From the NCBI RefSeq assembly GCF_041379765.1, contig NZ_CP166919.1:558001-622000 (forward strand): 64,000 bases of DNA, read 5' to 3'. Below, piece after piece: positions 1 to 9,024 of this stretch. The notes beneath the pieces were generated by a model, which did not search any database, was not told the DNA's origin, and worked only from the letters and a program-made list of their open reading frames with translations. This DNA is from Thalassotalea sp. Sam97 (GTDB lineage Bacteria > Pseudomonadota > Gammaproteobacteria > Enterobacterales > Alteromonadaceae). The stretch's first letter is position 1; the number at the start of each line of letters is the position of its first letter. A program made the translations under genes and the position numbers.

Positions 1-1249
1 CATAATCGTCGTTGTTAAAATCAGGGCGCATTAAGTCGTCGTTTTCGTATTGAATAGAGCTGGTATCAATCGATACTTTAGCGCAGTAGTTTTTAAAGTT
101 TGCTGGCAGTTGCTCTGACCACAATACGGTAATGTTCGGCTCTGGGCTAGCACCCATGGTATATAAGGTATTAAGGAAGCGGAAACTGGTACGCGATACT
201 AAAGTACGACCGTCTACACCCATACCGCCGATTGATTCTGTTGCCCAAATAGGATCGCCTGAGAATAATTGATCATATTCAGGTGTACGTAAGAAACGCA
301 CCATACGTAATTTCATAACCAAATGGTCAACGAGCTCTTGCGCTTGTTGTTCGGTTAACTGACCACGTTTGATATCACGTTCAATGTAGATATCTAGGAA
401 GGTCGATACGCGACCAAACGACATTGCCGCACCATTTTGCGATTTAATTGCAGCAAGATATGCAAAGTAAGTCCATTGAATCGCTTCTTTTGCATTTTTA
501 GCTGGCACTGAAATATCGAAACCATAGCTTGCGGCCATGGTTTTCATGTCAGCTAACGCACGGTGCTGATCAAAGATTTCTTCACGTAAACGAATAATGC
601 GCTCAACCTCTTCTGCAGAAGTCGCATCATATAAGTCTGCCTCTAAAGAAACGTGTTGATTGGCTTTGTCTTGCATTAAAAAGTCAATACCATAAAGTGC
701 CACACGACGGTAATCACCAATGATACGGCCACGACCGTAGGCATCAGGTAAACCGGTGATAATGCCTGATTTACGCGCTTTTAAGATGTCTTTGGTATAT
801 ACATCAAAAACCCCTTGGTTGTGGGTTTTACGGTATTTATTAAAGATTTCGCTAACTTGTGGCGATAACTTTTTGCCATACACTTCAGCACTAGTTTCCA
901 CCATACGGATACCACCATTACAAATGATGCCGCGTTTTAGCGGTTGATCCGTTTGTAAACCGACAATGGTTTCTAAGTCTTGGTTAATATAACCTGGGCC
1001 ATGTGAAGTAATGGTCGAAGGGATCTCGGTATCAAAATCCAACGGTGCCATGGTTTCATTTTCTTTTTTGATACCTGCAGCAACTTTTTCCCACAAGGTG
1101 TTGGTGGCATCAGTTGGGCCCGCTAAAAAGCTTGCATCGCCTTCATACGGTGTGTAGTTTTTTTGAATAAAGTCACGGACTTTGACTTTTTCTTGCCATT
1201 CGCCGGGAGTAAAATCACTCCACGCGCTGTTTGGGTTGTCAGATTGCAT
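1..1249 (-). CDS. pflB: Pyruvate formate-lyase, N-terminal part (cut by window edge)
   Basis: Converts pyruvate and CoA to formate and acetyl-CoA in anaerobic cytoplasm by glycyl-radical chemistry. The 416 visible residues follow E. coli PflB closely (VRDFIQKNYTPYEGD, ITSHGPGYIN, KTHNQGVFDVYTPD-like, LPDAYGRGRIIGDYRRVALYG, NGAAMSFGR). The window ends at RPDFNNDDY, just before the position of the family's catalytic Cys-Cys pair, so neither these nor the C-terminal glycyl-radical loop can be checked. I chose the ATG at 1249 because GGAG lies just upstream and the N-terminus then matches the family; an in-frame ATG at 1288 is possible. It lies about 60 bp downstream of focA on the same strand, the usual focA-pflB operon. 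Confidence 0.96.
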   Translation of the reverse strand, partial: MQSDNPNSAWSDFTPGEWQEKVKVRDFIQKNYTPYEGDASFLAGPTDATNTLWEKVAAGIKKENETMAPLDFDTEIPSTITSHGPGYINQDLETIVGLQTDQPLKRGIICNGGIRMVETSAEVYGKKLSPQVSEIFNKYRKTHNQGVFDVYTKDILKARKSGIITGLPDAYGRGRIIGDYRRVALYGIDFLMQDKANQHVSLEADLYDATSAEEVERIIRLREEIFDQHRALADMKTMAASYGFDISVPAKNAKEAIQWTYFAYLAAIKSQNGAAMSFGRVSTFLDIYIERDIKRGQLTEQQAQELVDHLVMKLRMVRFLRTPEYDQLFSGDPIWATESIGGMGVDGRTLVSRTSFRFLNTLYTMGASPEPNITVLWSEQLPANFKNYCAKVSIDTSSIQYENDDLMRPDFNNDDY

Positions 1250-1310
1250 ACTAAGTGCTCCAATATCATAAACAAAATTGTTATCCATGGCTCATTAACT
1301 TGAGCCATGT

Positions 1311-2165
1311 TTAGTGAGCTGCTGGCTTACGTAAATAAATTGCCCAGTAAGTCAGAGCCACTAAAATGCCACCACCGATAATGTTGCCGATGGTGACAGG
1401 TAATAAATTATTAAGTAGAAAATCGCCCCAAGTGAGCTGGTAAAATTGTTCTATTTGCAGGCCGTTCTCAATCCAAAAGCTTTCTGGGGCAATGTTTTTG
1501 ATAACGATCGCCATTGGGATCAAGAACATATTGGCGATACAGTGCTCAAAACCTGCGGTAACAAACATCGATATTGGCAAAACCAAAACGATCACTTTGT
1601 CGGTAACCGAGCGGGCGCCAAAAGACATCCAAATTGCTAAGCAGACCATTAAGTTACATAAAATGCCCAATGCTACTGCTTGCAAAAAATCATGCCCTAG
1701 CTTGGCTTTTGCTACGTAAAGGTAATTGGCACCGACGGCACCATTAGCTTGGAAATAGTGTTGTGAATAGAACATTAAGGCAACAAGAAACATGGCCCCG
1801 GTGAAATTACCAAGATAAACAATTGCCCAGTTTTTGATGAAGGCTTTGTTGCTAATTCGGCCACTGGCTCTGGCGACCGTGGTTAACACCGATGAGGTAA
1901 ATAACTCCCCTCCACAAACCACGACGAGAATGATGCCGAGGCTAAAGGCGATGCCGCCAATAAACTTATTTAAACCATAAGGAAGTGCAACGCCACCGGT
2001 GGTGACACTAATATAGAAAACGAAGGCAATACCAATGAAGACCCCGGCAGTCAGGGCCAAAACAAATGCTGATAAGCCATCTTTATTGGCTTTTACCACA
2101 CCGAGATCTTCGGCTTTTTTCGCCATGTCTGCTGGCAGGATGGCGTCAAACGGGTTGACTTGCAT
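1311..2165 (-). CDS. focA: Formate channel FocA
   Basis: Inner-membrane formate/nitrite-type channel that exports or re-imports formate made by PflB. At 284 residues it is the same length as E. coli FocA and shares its landmarks: NPFD...LPA.MAKKAE start, TAGVFIGIAFVFYI, GGIAFSLGIILVVVCGGELFTSSVL, NLMVCLAIWMS, the GFEHCIANMF pore segment and PVTIGNIIGGGILV near the end. Six hydrophobic helices are evident. AAGG precedes the ATG. Upstream, TGGAG-AATG-ATCAA at 2222-2235 resembles an FNR site with one good half, which would suit anaerobic induction, but the match is weak. Confidence 0.96.
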   Translation of the reverse strand: MQVNPFDAILPADMAKKAEDLGVVKANKDGLSAFVLALTAGVFIGIAFVFYISVTTGGVALPYGLNKFIGGIAFSLGIILVVVCGGELFTSSVLTTVARASGRISNKAFIKNWAIVYLGNFTGAMFLVALMFYSQHYFQANGAVGANYLYVAKAKLGHDFLQAVALGILCNLMVCLAIWMSFGARSVTDKVIVLVLPISMFVTAGFEHCIANMFLIPMAIVIKNIAPESFWIENGLQIEQFYQLTWGDFLLNNLLPVTIGNIIGGGILVALTYWAIYLRKPAAH

Positions 2166-2348
2166 TTTTTTACCTTACTTTAACAATGTCGGAAACTTTC
2201 AGCCGAAACTGTCAAAAGTGATGGAGAATGATCAAATTGTAGTTGCTATATGTAATAAATTTAGCAAATGCTAATAATTTAATCTGTTAACAAGCGCGAT
2301 TGAATTGTGGTAAATGTGTAATACGCTATTGGCGATCACCTGTGGTGA

Positions 2349-2540
2349 TTAATAATAATGGTCTTCGTGATTGTGAACTTGTGGATCATCAATAAGTTCA
2401 TCAATACCTACTTGTACGGCGTTATTACCGACCATATCTTCGATGTAAACTGTACGTGTTGTACCATCTATCCAGGTCACTCGACCACTGCCTTTCTCAG
2501 AGCTACATAACATGCCAATACGGATTTTATCAATGTCCAT
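2349..2540 (-). CDS. Small acidic protein of unknown function
   Basis: I do not recognise this 63-residue protein. It reads as a compact beta-rich domain (IRIGMLCSSEKGSGRVTWID, then TRTVYIEDM and AVQVGIDELID) with an acidic, His-containing tail ending HNHEDHYY. The first part resembles a small barrel or Tudor-like fold, but that is only an impression. I chose the ATG at 2540 because a G-rich ribosome-binding sequence lies just upstream; a longer start at 2576 lacks one. It stands alone between focA and anmK. Confidence 0.6.
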   Translation of the reverse strand: MDIDKIRIGMLCSSEKGSGRVTWIDGTTRTVYIEDMVGNNAVQVGIDELIDDPQVHNHEDHYY

Positions 2541-2705
2541 AATGCCCCCTTTCGGATAAGGTTGAACAATTGTCATAGCAATTGAAGAAATTACCGCACG
2601 AATCAGACGTGACGGACAGGCTCAGGTTAAGACTGCTTATTTTATAGACAAGGTTATACGCGGGGAGTTCAGCTTTTGATCAATCGTTGCAAAGATTATC
2701 GGGGG

Positions 2706-3830
2706 TTACGGCGTGAAGTTGATACCCAACGGTACGGCTTTTTGGGCACCCGTAACGGAGGGTAAGTTGGATGGAATTCGCTGATCAAAGGCATAAGCCA
2801 GCCATGCAAATACCAATGCCTCAAGGCTATCGCTTGGTATACCGAGTTTGTCAGCTCGGGTTACATTATGACGATACAATCGTTGCTCAAGCTGGCGCAT
2901 CATCTCACTGTTATGAGCACCGCCCCCACAAATAATGACTTGGCTTTGCAGAGTTAACTTGTCTATTGCAAAGCCGATAGACTCAACGGTTAGTGATAAC
3001 AATGTTGCTTGTACATCAGCAGGGCTGAGCGTTTGCTCGGTGAGTTGTTGGTCAAGCCAATCTAGATGAAAGTACTCTCTGCCACTACTTTTGGGGTATG
3101 GCTTATGAAAATAGGGATCGGCAAGCATGGTAGTAAGTAATGCGTTGTTTGTCACGCCGTCACTTGCCCAGCGGCCGTCTAAGTCCATCATATATTCTGC
3201 ATTAGCGTGATGTTTGATATACCAATCATCGAGTAGCGCATTTCCTGGGCCAGTATCGAAGCCTACAACGTTTTTGTTTGTATCGGCAGGCAAATAAGTA
3301 ATGTTACTGATGCCACCAATGTTGACGACGATGACATCGTGTTCACTGCCGGCAAACATTGCTTGGTGGTAAGCTGGTACGAGGGGGGCGCCTTGACCGC
3401 CAAGGGCTATATCTTTATCACGGAACTTACCAACAACGCGAATACCTGTGAGGCAGGCAAGGGTTTGATTACAGCCAATTTGCAAGGTGAAAGGCGAGTT
3501 AAATTCAGGTCGATGCCGCACCGTTTGACCATGATTACCGATGGCACAAATTTGCTCGGGCGCGAGATTGTGTTGCATGAGAAAGCTATTAATTGCTGCT
3601 GCGAAGTGATGAGCTAACTGTTTGTCCAGTTGTCCCAATAAATCGATTTCGTTAAAGCCAGGCGTATACAGCTGTTGGATTTGTTGACGCAGCTTTGCGT
3701 CGTATGGTTGATAATAACTGGCCTTTAGCTGATGACCGGTTTCGGTAAATTGCACCAGAGCTAAATCGATACCATCGGCGCTGGTACCAGACATAAGGCC
3801 GATATATAGGTTGTCGGCCTTGTTCATCAT
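2706..3830 (-). CDS. anmK: Anhydro-N-acetylmuramic acid kinase
   Basis: Phosphorylates and opens 1,6-anhydro-MurNAc to MurNAc-6-phosphate in the cytoplasm, a step of cell-wall recycling. The sugar kinase landmarks are present: YIGLMSGTSADGIDLAL at the N-terminus, AIGNHGQTVRHRP, VVNIGGISNITYLP, GFDTGPGNALLD and the C-terminal VIICGGGAHN. The gene starts 4 bases after the mepM stop (ATG at 3830 or the adjacent ATG at 3827), so the pair is probably co-transcribed. The longer reading frame to 3863 would overlap mepM and adds residues with no family match. Confidence 0.95.
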   Translation of the reverse strand: MMNKADNLYIGLMSGTSADGIDLALVQFTETGHQLKASYYQPYDAKLRQQIQQLYTPGFNEIDLLGQLDKQLAHHFAAAINSFLMQHNLAPEQICAIGNHGQTVRHRPEFNSPFTLQIGCNQTLACLTGIRVVGKFRDKDIALGGQGAPLVPAYHQAMFAGSEHDVIVVNIGGISNITYLPADTNKNVVGFDTGPGNALLDDWYIKHHANAEYMMDLDGRWASDGVTNNALLTTMLADPYFHKPYPKSSGREYFHLDWLDQQLTEQTLSPADVQATLLSLTVESIGFAIDKLTLQSQVIICGGGAHNSEMMRQLEQRLYRHNVTRADKLGIPSDSLEALVFAWLAYAFDQRIPSNLPSVTGAQKAVPLGINFTP

Positions 3831-3834
3831 CTGC

Positions 3835-5184
3835 TTACTCAGCAACGTCAACCGTGTCGCCACCTGTAGCTGCGACTAAGGTTTGTTTAGAGCCTTCTAA
3901 CTGGGCAAACATTTGTTGCGCCATTTGCTCAAATTTACCACGGTGTTTTTTACCGATAGGCTCTGCGTCCGGTAATTTAACCGTACGTGGATTGCGGTGC
4001 ACACCATTAAGCAGGAATTCATAGTGTAAATGCGGTGCTTGTGACAGTCCTGTCGAGCCCACTAAACCAATGATATCACCCTGTTTAACACGCTGACCTT
4101 TTTTCACTTTACGTTTGGAAAAGTGTAAGTACTTAGTGACGATGTTATTAGCGTGCTGAATAAACACATAATGACCATTATATTTGTTATAGGTCGAGGC
4201 AATAACTCGGCCATTACCAGCTGCTTTTACCGGCGTACCTTTGGGGGCTCGGTAGTCGGTACCATTATGTGCTTTATAGCGTTTTAATATTGGATGATAG
4301 CGTTTCGGTTTAAAGTTTGAGCTGATGTATTGGAAACTAACCGGCGCACGTAAAAACGATTTGCGCATGCTATTACCTTGCTCATTATAATATTCGCCAT
4401 CGTCAAAACGAATGGCTTTAAAGACTTCACCTTGGTTAATAAACTCGGCCGCTAAAATATTACCGTGGCCGACAAATTCACCATCAATGTATTGATCTTC
4501 AAACATTACGGCAAAGCTGTCGCCTTCACGAATGTCTAAAGCAAAATCGACATCCCAGCCAAAAATATTAGCCAAATTCATAATTTGGCTATTGGTTAGG
4601 CCAGCTTTAAGCGCAGCGTTCCAAAAGTTGCTAGTGATGGTCGCTTGGGCATAGCCGATACGTGTATCGACTTGTTTTTCAACAACATCGCTGACAATAC
4701 CACCGTCTAGATTATTAATAAGTAACGTTTCTGTTGTTGATAATGGGTACTTAACTGCAGCAAACTCACCGAATTCATCACTGGGAATTTCCAGCTTATC
4801 GCCTACCTTTAAGGTTCTGAAAATATTACCGTGCTCACTGTTACTCACCGCATGTGTGGTTTGCGCGTCATAACCTAAGCGATTAAATATTTTTGCTAGG
4901 GTATCACCGCTTTTTACGGTGGTTTTTTGCCAGTTTAATTGGCTTGGCTTTTGCTCTGCGACTTGCGATAGTTGCTGTTGGGTCGTTTCAGGAATGGTTA
5001 AACGATAGGTTTTACCAACCTCAAAAGCAGGCATTGTAGCCTGCGTCGAAGACACTGCTTTTTGACTCGGTAAAAGCAGCAAAATGGCGATAAAAAAGAC
5101 ACCTAAAACAATTAATAACTGGTGCTTTTTGGGTAGCGCTGAAAATAAATTTGTTATTTTTATCAAATTGTTACTGGCTTGCAT
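3835..5184 (-). CDS. mepM: M23-family murein endopeptidase with LysM-like and membrane segments
   Basis: Zinc DD-endopeptidase that probably cuts peptidoglycan cross-links in the periplasm, allowing wall growth. The 449-residue chain has a hydrophobic anchor near residues 20-40 (LLIVLGVFFIAILLLL), a LysM/OapA-like region (VKSGDTLAKIFNRLGY) and a C-terminal LytM domain with zinc-site motifs HNGTDYRAPKGTPV and HLHYEF after GLVGSTGLSQ. Both halves of the HxxxD...HxH signature are intact. It is transcribed away from tyrS and followed directly by anmK, a conserved gammaproteobacterial arrangement pairing wall cutting with wall recycling. Confidence 0.93.
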   Translation of the reverse strand: MQASNNLIKITNLFSALPKKHQLLIVLGVFFIAILLLLPSQKAVSSTQATMPAFEVGKTYRLTIPETTQQQLSQVAEQKPSQLNWQKTTVKSGDTLAKIFNRLGYDAQTTHAVSNSEHGNIFRTLKVGDKLEIPSDEFGEFAAVKYPLSTTETLLINNLDGGIVSDVVEKQVDTRIGYAQATITSNFWNAALKAGLTNSQIMNLANIFGWDVDFALDIREGDSFAVMFEDQYIDGEFVGHGNILAAEFINQGEVFKAIRFDDGEYYNEQGNSMRKSFLRAPVSFQYISSNFKPKRYHPILKRYKAHNGTDYRAPKGTPVKAAGNGRVIASTYNKYNGHYVFIQHANNIVTKYLHFSKRKVKKGQRVKQGDIIGLVGSTGLSQAPHLHYEFLLNGVHRNPRTVKLPDAEPIGKKHRGKFEQMAQQMFAQLEGSKQTLVAATGGDTVDVAE

Positions 5185-5375
5185 TAATAAACATCTACAA
5201 CTACACGCTACGACTATAGCAAAAAAATTAAAAAACTCGCAACTGCGGGGTTTTCACTAACCGCTATTTTGCAGTAAAATCTGCGCCATTGTACAAATTT
5301 AATCCCATCGACATCAAGCTAATTTTTAGCCAATGAGCGCAGGGAAAATGCATTAATCAGCGAAAAGGCAACAGC

Positions 5376-6575
5376 ATGACCGATATTCAGCAGGCGTTTG
5401 ACGAATTGAAACGCGGCGCAGAAGAGATTCTGCTAGAAGATGAACTTCTGGAAAAACTTAAAACAGGTAAGCCACTTAAGATCAAAGCAGGTTTTGATCC
5501 AACGGCACCAGATTTGCACTTAGGTCATACTGTTTTAATCAATAAGCTGCGTCAGTTTCAGCAGCTAGGGCACGAAGTAATTTTCCTTATCGGTGATTTT
5601 ACTGGCATGATTGGTGACCCAACCGGTAAAAACGTAACTCGTAAGCCGTTAAGCAAAGAAGATGTTCTTGCCAATGCTGAAACCTACAAAGAGCAAGTGT
5701 TTAAGATCTTAGATCCAGCAAAAACACGTGTTGAGTTTAACTCGACTTGGATGGAAGCACTTGGTAGCGCAGGTATGCTTAAATTGGCGTCTCGCCAAAC
5801 TGTTGCTCGTATGATGGAACGCGATGACTTTAAAAAGCGTTATAAAGAAGGTCAGGCGATTGCTATCCATGAGTTTATGTATCCACTTGTACAAGGCTGG
5901 GACTCAGTCGCTCTAGAAGCGGATGTTGAGCTTGGTGGTACCGATCAAAAGTTCAACCTATTAATGGGCCGAGAGTTACAAAAAGCCGAAGGTCAGCGTC
6001 CACAAACCGTTTTAATGATGCCATTACTTGAAGGGTTAGACGGCGTGCAAAAGATGTCTAAGTCGTTAGGTAACTATATTGGTATTACCGACGCGCCAAA
6101 TGATATGTTTGGTAAAGTAATGTCAATCTCAGATGATTTAATGTGGCGTTACTACGACTTATTAAGCTTTAGACCATTAAGCGAAATTGACGCATTTAAA
6201 CAGCAAGTTGCTGATGGCGCTAACCCGCGTGATATCAAGATTGCTTTGGCGAAAGAAATTATCGCTCGTTTCCATGACGAAGCAGCCGCAGAAGCCGCAC
6301 ACCAAGAATTTATTAATCGTTTTCAAAAAGGTGCTATGCCTGAGGACATGGAAGAAAAAACGATTGCAACCGAAGATGGCAGCATAGCCCTAGCTAACTT
6401 GTTAAAAGAAGCTGGTTTAGTGGCAACCACTTCTGATGCTCGTCGTATGGTGAAGCAAGGCGCTGTGAAAATTGACGGTGAAAAAGCGACTGACGCAATG
6501 CAGGCATGTGCTGCAGGCAGCACAGCGGTTTACCAAGTAGGTAAACGTAAATTTGCAAAAGTAACGCTAAGCTAA
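5376..6575 (+). CDS. tyrS: Tyrosine--tRNA ligase
   Basis: Class I aminoacyl-tRNA synthetase that charges tRNA-Tyr. The protein has the HIGH-type motif as DLHLGHTV, the KMSKS loop intact after GLDGVQ, and a C-terminal S4 RNA-binding domain (DARRMVKQGAVKIDGEKA). At 399 residues, and with the N-terminal sequence seen, it belongs to the TyrZ-like branch rather than the E. coli K-12 TyrS branch. The intergenic region to mepM on the other strand is about 190 bp and holds its promoter. An intrinsic terminator follows at 6616. Confidence 0.96.
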   Translation: MTDIQQAFDELKRGAEEILLEDELLEKLKTGKPLKIKAGFDPTAPDLHLGHTVLINKLRQFQQLGHEVIFLIGDFTGMIGDPTGKNVTRKPLSKEDVLANAETYKEQVFKILDPAKTRVEFNSTWMEALGSAGMLKLASRQTVARMMERDDFKKRYKEGQAIAIHEFMYPLVQGWDSVALEADVELGGTDQKFNLLMGRELQKAEGQRPQTVLMMPLLEGLDGVQKMSKSLGNYIGITDAPNDMFGKVMSISDDLMWRYYDLLSFRPLSEIDAFKQQVADGANPRDIKIALAKEIIARFHDEAAAEAAHQEFINRFQKGAMPEDMEEKTIATEDGSIALANLLKEAGLVATTSDARRMVKQGAVKIDGEKATDAMQACAAGSTAVYQVGKRKFAKVTLS

Positions 6576-6615
6576 ACGATATGCCGGTAGGCGTTTATTG
6601 TTAACCATTAAATCC

Positions 6616-6646
6616 AAAGGCCAGTTTATATAACTGGCCTTTTTTA
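6616..6646 (+). terminator. Intrinsic terminator of tyrS
   Basis: An 11-bp perfect stem (AAAGGCCAGTT / AACTGGCCTTT) with a 5-base loop is followed by a T run. It lies 40 bases after the tyrS stop. Confidence 0.9.
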
Positions 6647-6709
6647 TGGCTAGGCATTTGTTGGGATTTCACGTAGATTAATGGGAATAAACAATAAGTG
6701 GTAAATGGT

Positions 6710-7246
6710 ATGTATTTTAGGTGGATATTCATTGTTCTTAGCGTAGTATGGGGCTCAGCTTGCAGTAATCAAATTAAACCCCAGTTAATGGCCGGCTATG
6801 ATTTTAATCGCGTGTCCAGCTATGGCCTATATCCTCGCGATTCTGATTTTACTCAATTACAAAGTTTGCCATATTATCAACGCAGTCGAATAGAAATCGC
6901 CATCGAAAACAAGATGCATGACTTAGCGATGAATTATCAACCGGTCGAGCAAGCTGACGTCATCATTACCTACTTTGTGGTTCAATCAGATCCGAGTGAG
7001 CTCTGGCAATATAACAAGCAAGTGCGTGCCTGCCTTGGTTGCACGAGCAAGGAGCAGCGCCAGTTAACCAAAGGGCTTCGCTCATCGACATTAATTATTG
7101 ATATCCTTGATGGTCAAACAGAACGCTCTGTATATCGTGCGTTTAGCAAACTTGAGCTTAACCCTAAAGATAACAGCGATGAACAACAACAAATGATTGT
7201 TGCAGCGGTCGATAATATCTTAAATCAACTCCCCAATAAGCGATAA
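6710..7246 (+). CDS. DUF4136-type lipoprotein
   Basis: A probable outer-membrane or periplasmic lipoprotein of unknown role. A 15-residue hydrophobic signal ends in the lipobox GSAC, making that Cys the lipidated residue. The mature part (DFNRVSSYGLYP, DVIITYFVV, LIIDILDGQTERSVYRAF) fits the DUF4136 pattern: a short beta-sandwich with an N-terminal 'YDF' strand and a 'W/YRG'-like strand late in the chain. I prefer the ATG at 6710; the frame also opens with a GTG at 6698, but the signal peptide then carries extra polar residues. Confidence 0.75.
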   Translation: MYFRWIFIVLSVVWGSACSNQIKPQLMAGYDFNRVSSYGLYPRDSDFTQLQSLPYYQRSRIEIAIENKMHDLAMNYQPVEQADVIITYFVVQSDPSELWQYNKQVRACLGCTSKEQRQLTKGLRSSTLIIDILDGQTERSVYRAFSKLELNPKDNSDEQQQMIVAAVDNILNQLPNKR

Positions 7247-7293
7247 GCGAGGTACAATAGGGGAAGTTGAAAATAATGCACAAAGAGTAGCAA

Positions 7294-7623
7294 ATGACCC
7301 TACCTAATGATGAGCACGGCAGTATATTAGCCGAGATGCAAGAAGCTGGCATCGATTTAAGCCAACCTATTGATGTGGTTTTCTATCAGTTATTTGAACA
7401 AGAAGATAATGCGCGAGCGTTAGCTGCTGACATTGAACAAAGCGATATGCAAGCTAGCGTTAAAGTTCATGCTGATCAGACGCCTGGCGTTTGGGATGTT
7501 GATTGCACGATCCAAATGATCCCAAGCTACGAAAATATTGTGGCAATGGAAGAAAAATTTGAAAAGCTTGCACGAAAATTCGATGGCTACAACGATGGCT
7601 GGGGTGTGGAGTGTGACGGTTAA
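7294..7623 (+). CDS. RraB-family protein (possible RNase E regulator)
   Basis: E. coli RraB binds the C-terminal half of RNase E and changes its cleavage pattern. This 109-residue protein has the family's two-part shape: an N-terminal helix-strand with 'IDVVFYQLFEQEDNARALAA' and a C-terminal 'FEKLARKFDGYNDGWGVE', which matches the E. coli RraB ending LAEKFDVEYDGWG. AAAGAG sits upstream of the ATG. A second member of the same family lies at 35569. RraB is the nearest named match, but the N-terminal acidic segment of E. coli RraB is shorter here, so function is inferred from family only. Confidence 0.75.
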   Translation: MTLPNDEHGSILAEMQEAGIDLSQPIDVVFYQLFEQEDNARALAADIEQSDMQASVKVHADQTPGVWDVDCTIQMIPSYENIVAMEEKFEKLARKFDGYNDGWGVECDG

Positions 7624-7653
7624 ATCTAGCTTGCTTGGTAGTCGTCAGTATTA

Positions 7654-8307
7654 TTAAGGACTGGTGTCGTCATCAAAATTGAAAGCGGGCAACGACATAT
7701 TCCAGTAAATACTCGCTAATCGCAACATCAGAGCACAGAGCATGGCAATAGTGCCTGCGATGGGTTCACTCAACTGTAAATAATCTAATAGCACAAATAT
7801 GCTACTGCCCAGTAAGGCGGCGGTAGCATATATTTCCTGCCTTAAAATAAGTGGAATTTGATTGCAAATAATATCGCGGATCATGCCACCCGCTACCCCC
7901 GTCATCGTGCCGAGAATAATTGCGGCAGTCATGGTCTGCTCATACGCTAACGCTTTTTGGGTGCCGAGGACGGCAAACAAAGCTAAACCAAACGCGTCAG
8001 CCACTAACATAAAGCGTCTTGGTACGTGTTTCGGTTCACGAACAAGAATGATGGTGATCAAGGATGTGGCTAATATCGCGAAAATATATTCGGTTTGCAC
8101 AGTCCAAAATACTGGCACGCCGATAATAATATCGCGGATGGTACCGCCACCGACGGCGGTGATTGCGGCAAGGACGATTACGCCAAAAGGATCAAGGCGG
8201 TAGCGACCAGCAACCAAGGCACCTGATAGGGCAAACACAATTACACCGAATAAGTCGGCAAGATAAACGAAGGTGCTCAGGTGCTCGCTAACCGCGATAT
8301 CGGTCAC
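7654..8307 (-). CDS. TRIC/YadS-family (UPF0126) inner-membrane protein
   Basis: A seven-helix membrane protein related to bacterial trimeric intracellular cation channels and also annotated as a glycine-transporter family. It shows the internal duplication typical of the family: two copies of a G-rich loop with GGG-IRD (AVGGGTIRDIIIG near residue 50 and GVAGGMIRDII near residue 140). Length 217 is normal. The ATG at 8307 lies 14 bases after the rhodanese stop on the same strand, so the two genes are probably one unit. The transported substrate cannot be told from sequence. Confidence 0.88.
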   Translation of the reverse strand: MTDIAVSEHLSTFVYLADLFGVIVFALSGALVAGRYRLDPFGVIVLAAITAVGGGTIRDIIIGVPVFWTVQTEYIFAILATSLITIILVREPKHVPRRFMLVADAFGLALFAVLGTQKALAYEQTMTAAIILGTMTGVAGGMIRDIICNQIPLILRQEIYATAALLGSSIFVLLDYLQLSEPIAGTIAMLCALMLRLASIYWNMSLPAFNFDDDTSP

Positions 8308-8321
8308 GTGATTATGGCTCG

Positions 8322-8732
8322 TTATTGCTGCTCTTTTTGTTCAGGGCGTTGATTTTTACGCCATAACTGCATATCACCCTCAAGGTGAGTGAGATTGCTA
8401 AAGCCAAGCTTTGTTAGCTCGTCGATGGCGATACCAGCACGACGACCAGAGCGACAATAGACGACAATATTTTGCTCTTTATATTGGTTAAGGATCTCTA
8501 GATTGTCGCTCAGCTGACGAAAATCAATATTGATGGCTCCTGCGATATGGCCTTGCTGATATTCTTCTTCACTGCGCACGTCGAGTAGTAAAAATGGCAA
8601 TTGAGACTGTTGCATCGCAATTAATTGTTGTTGGGTTATTTGCTCGGGTAACTCGGCAGAGCTATCCGCAAAACTGAATGTGCTAAACAACAGTGAAGAT
8701 AGCAACAATAGGGTGATGGTGAGTTGTTTCAT
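8322..8732 (-). CDS. Periplasmic single-domain rhodanese
   Basis: A sulfurtransferase-type domain with a signal peptide (LTITLLLLSSLLFSTFSFA, then DS), so it should be periplasmic. The active-site loop VVYCRSGRRAG carries the catalytic Cys and the CxxGxR pattern; LLDVRSEEEYQQGHIAGAINI is the classic CH2-like segment. Length 136 with one domain resembles PspE/GlpE types. It leads a likely two-gene unit with the TRIC-like gene. The sulfur donor and acceptor are unknown. Confidence 0.88.
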   Translation of the reverse strand: MKQLTITLLLLSSLLFSTFSFADSSAELPEQITQQQLIAMQQSQLPFLLLDVRSEEEYQQGHIAGAINIDFRQLSDNLEILNQYKEQNIVVYCRSGRRAGIAIDELTKLGFSNLTHLEGDMQLWRKNQRPEQKEQQ

Positions 8733-8906
8733 AAGAACCTCTTAGTTTAGGTAAAAACGTATCTAAACAATACTGTTATCATTCATGGGTTTAATGCTTA
8801 AAGCAATAGATTTTTTGCCAAGAATACCAATCCACTGAAATTGCTCTGAACAGACTAAATGTTTATGCGAATAGGTATAAGCCATTACCAACTAGTTTAA
8901 TTGAAA

Positions 8907-8934
8907 AAAAATCCTGAACAAGTTCAGGATTTTT
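8907..8934 (-). terminator. Bidirectional-looking terminator downstream of mtnN
   Basis: A 13-bp perfect inverted repeat (core AATCCTGAAC / GTTCAGGATT) with a 2-base centre has A and T runs on both sides. It lies about 90 bases beyond the mtnN stop. Confidence 0.85.
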
Positions 8935-9024
8935 CTAAAGGGTTGGCGCTTGTTAACTAAGCGGCCTAGCGAACGAGTTAATCAGTCGTTCTCGACGTTG
9001 CTTGAGTACAATAATTTGCCAATA

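Noticed and set aside
1123..1308. Minus-strand frame near the pflB start that could look like a small gene.
   Set aside because: It overlaps the real pflB start in another frame and has no family signal; the pflB frame matches for its entire length.
8824..8880. Sequence starting ATACCAATCC that resembles one end of the MITE-like element.
   Set aside because: Only the first ten bases match well and no second end is nearby, so it is not called a copy.
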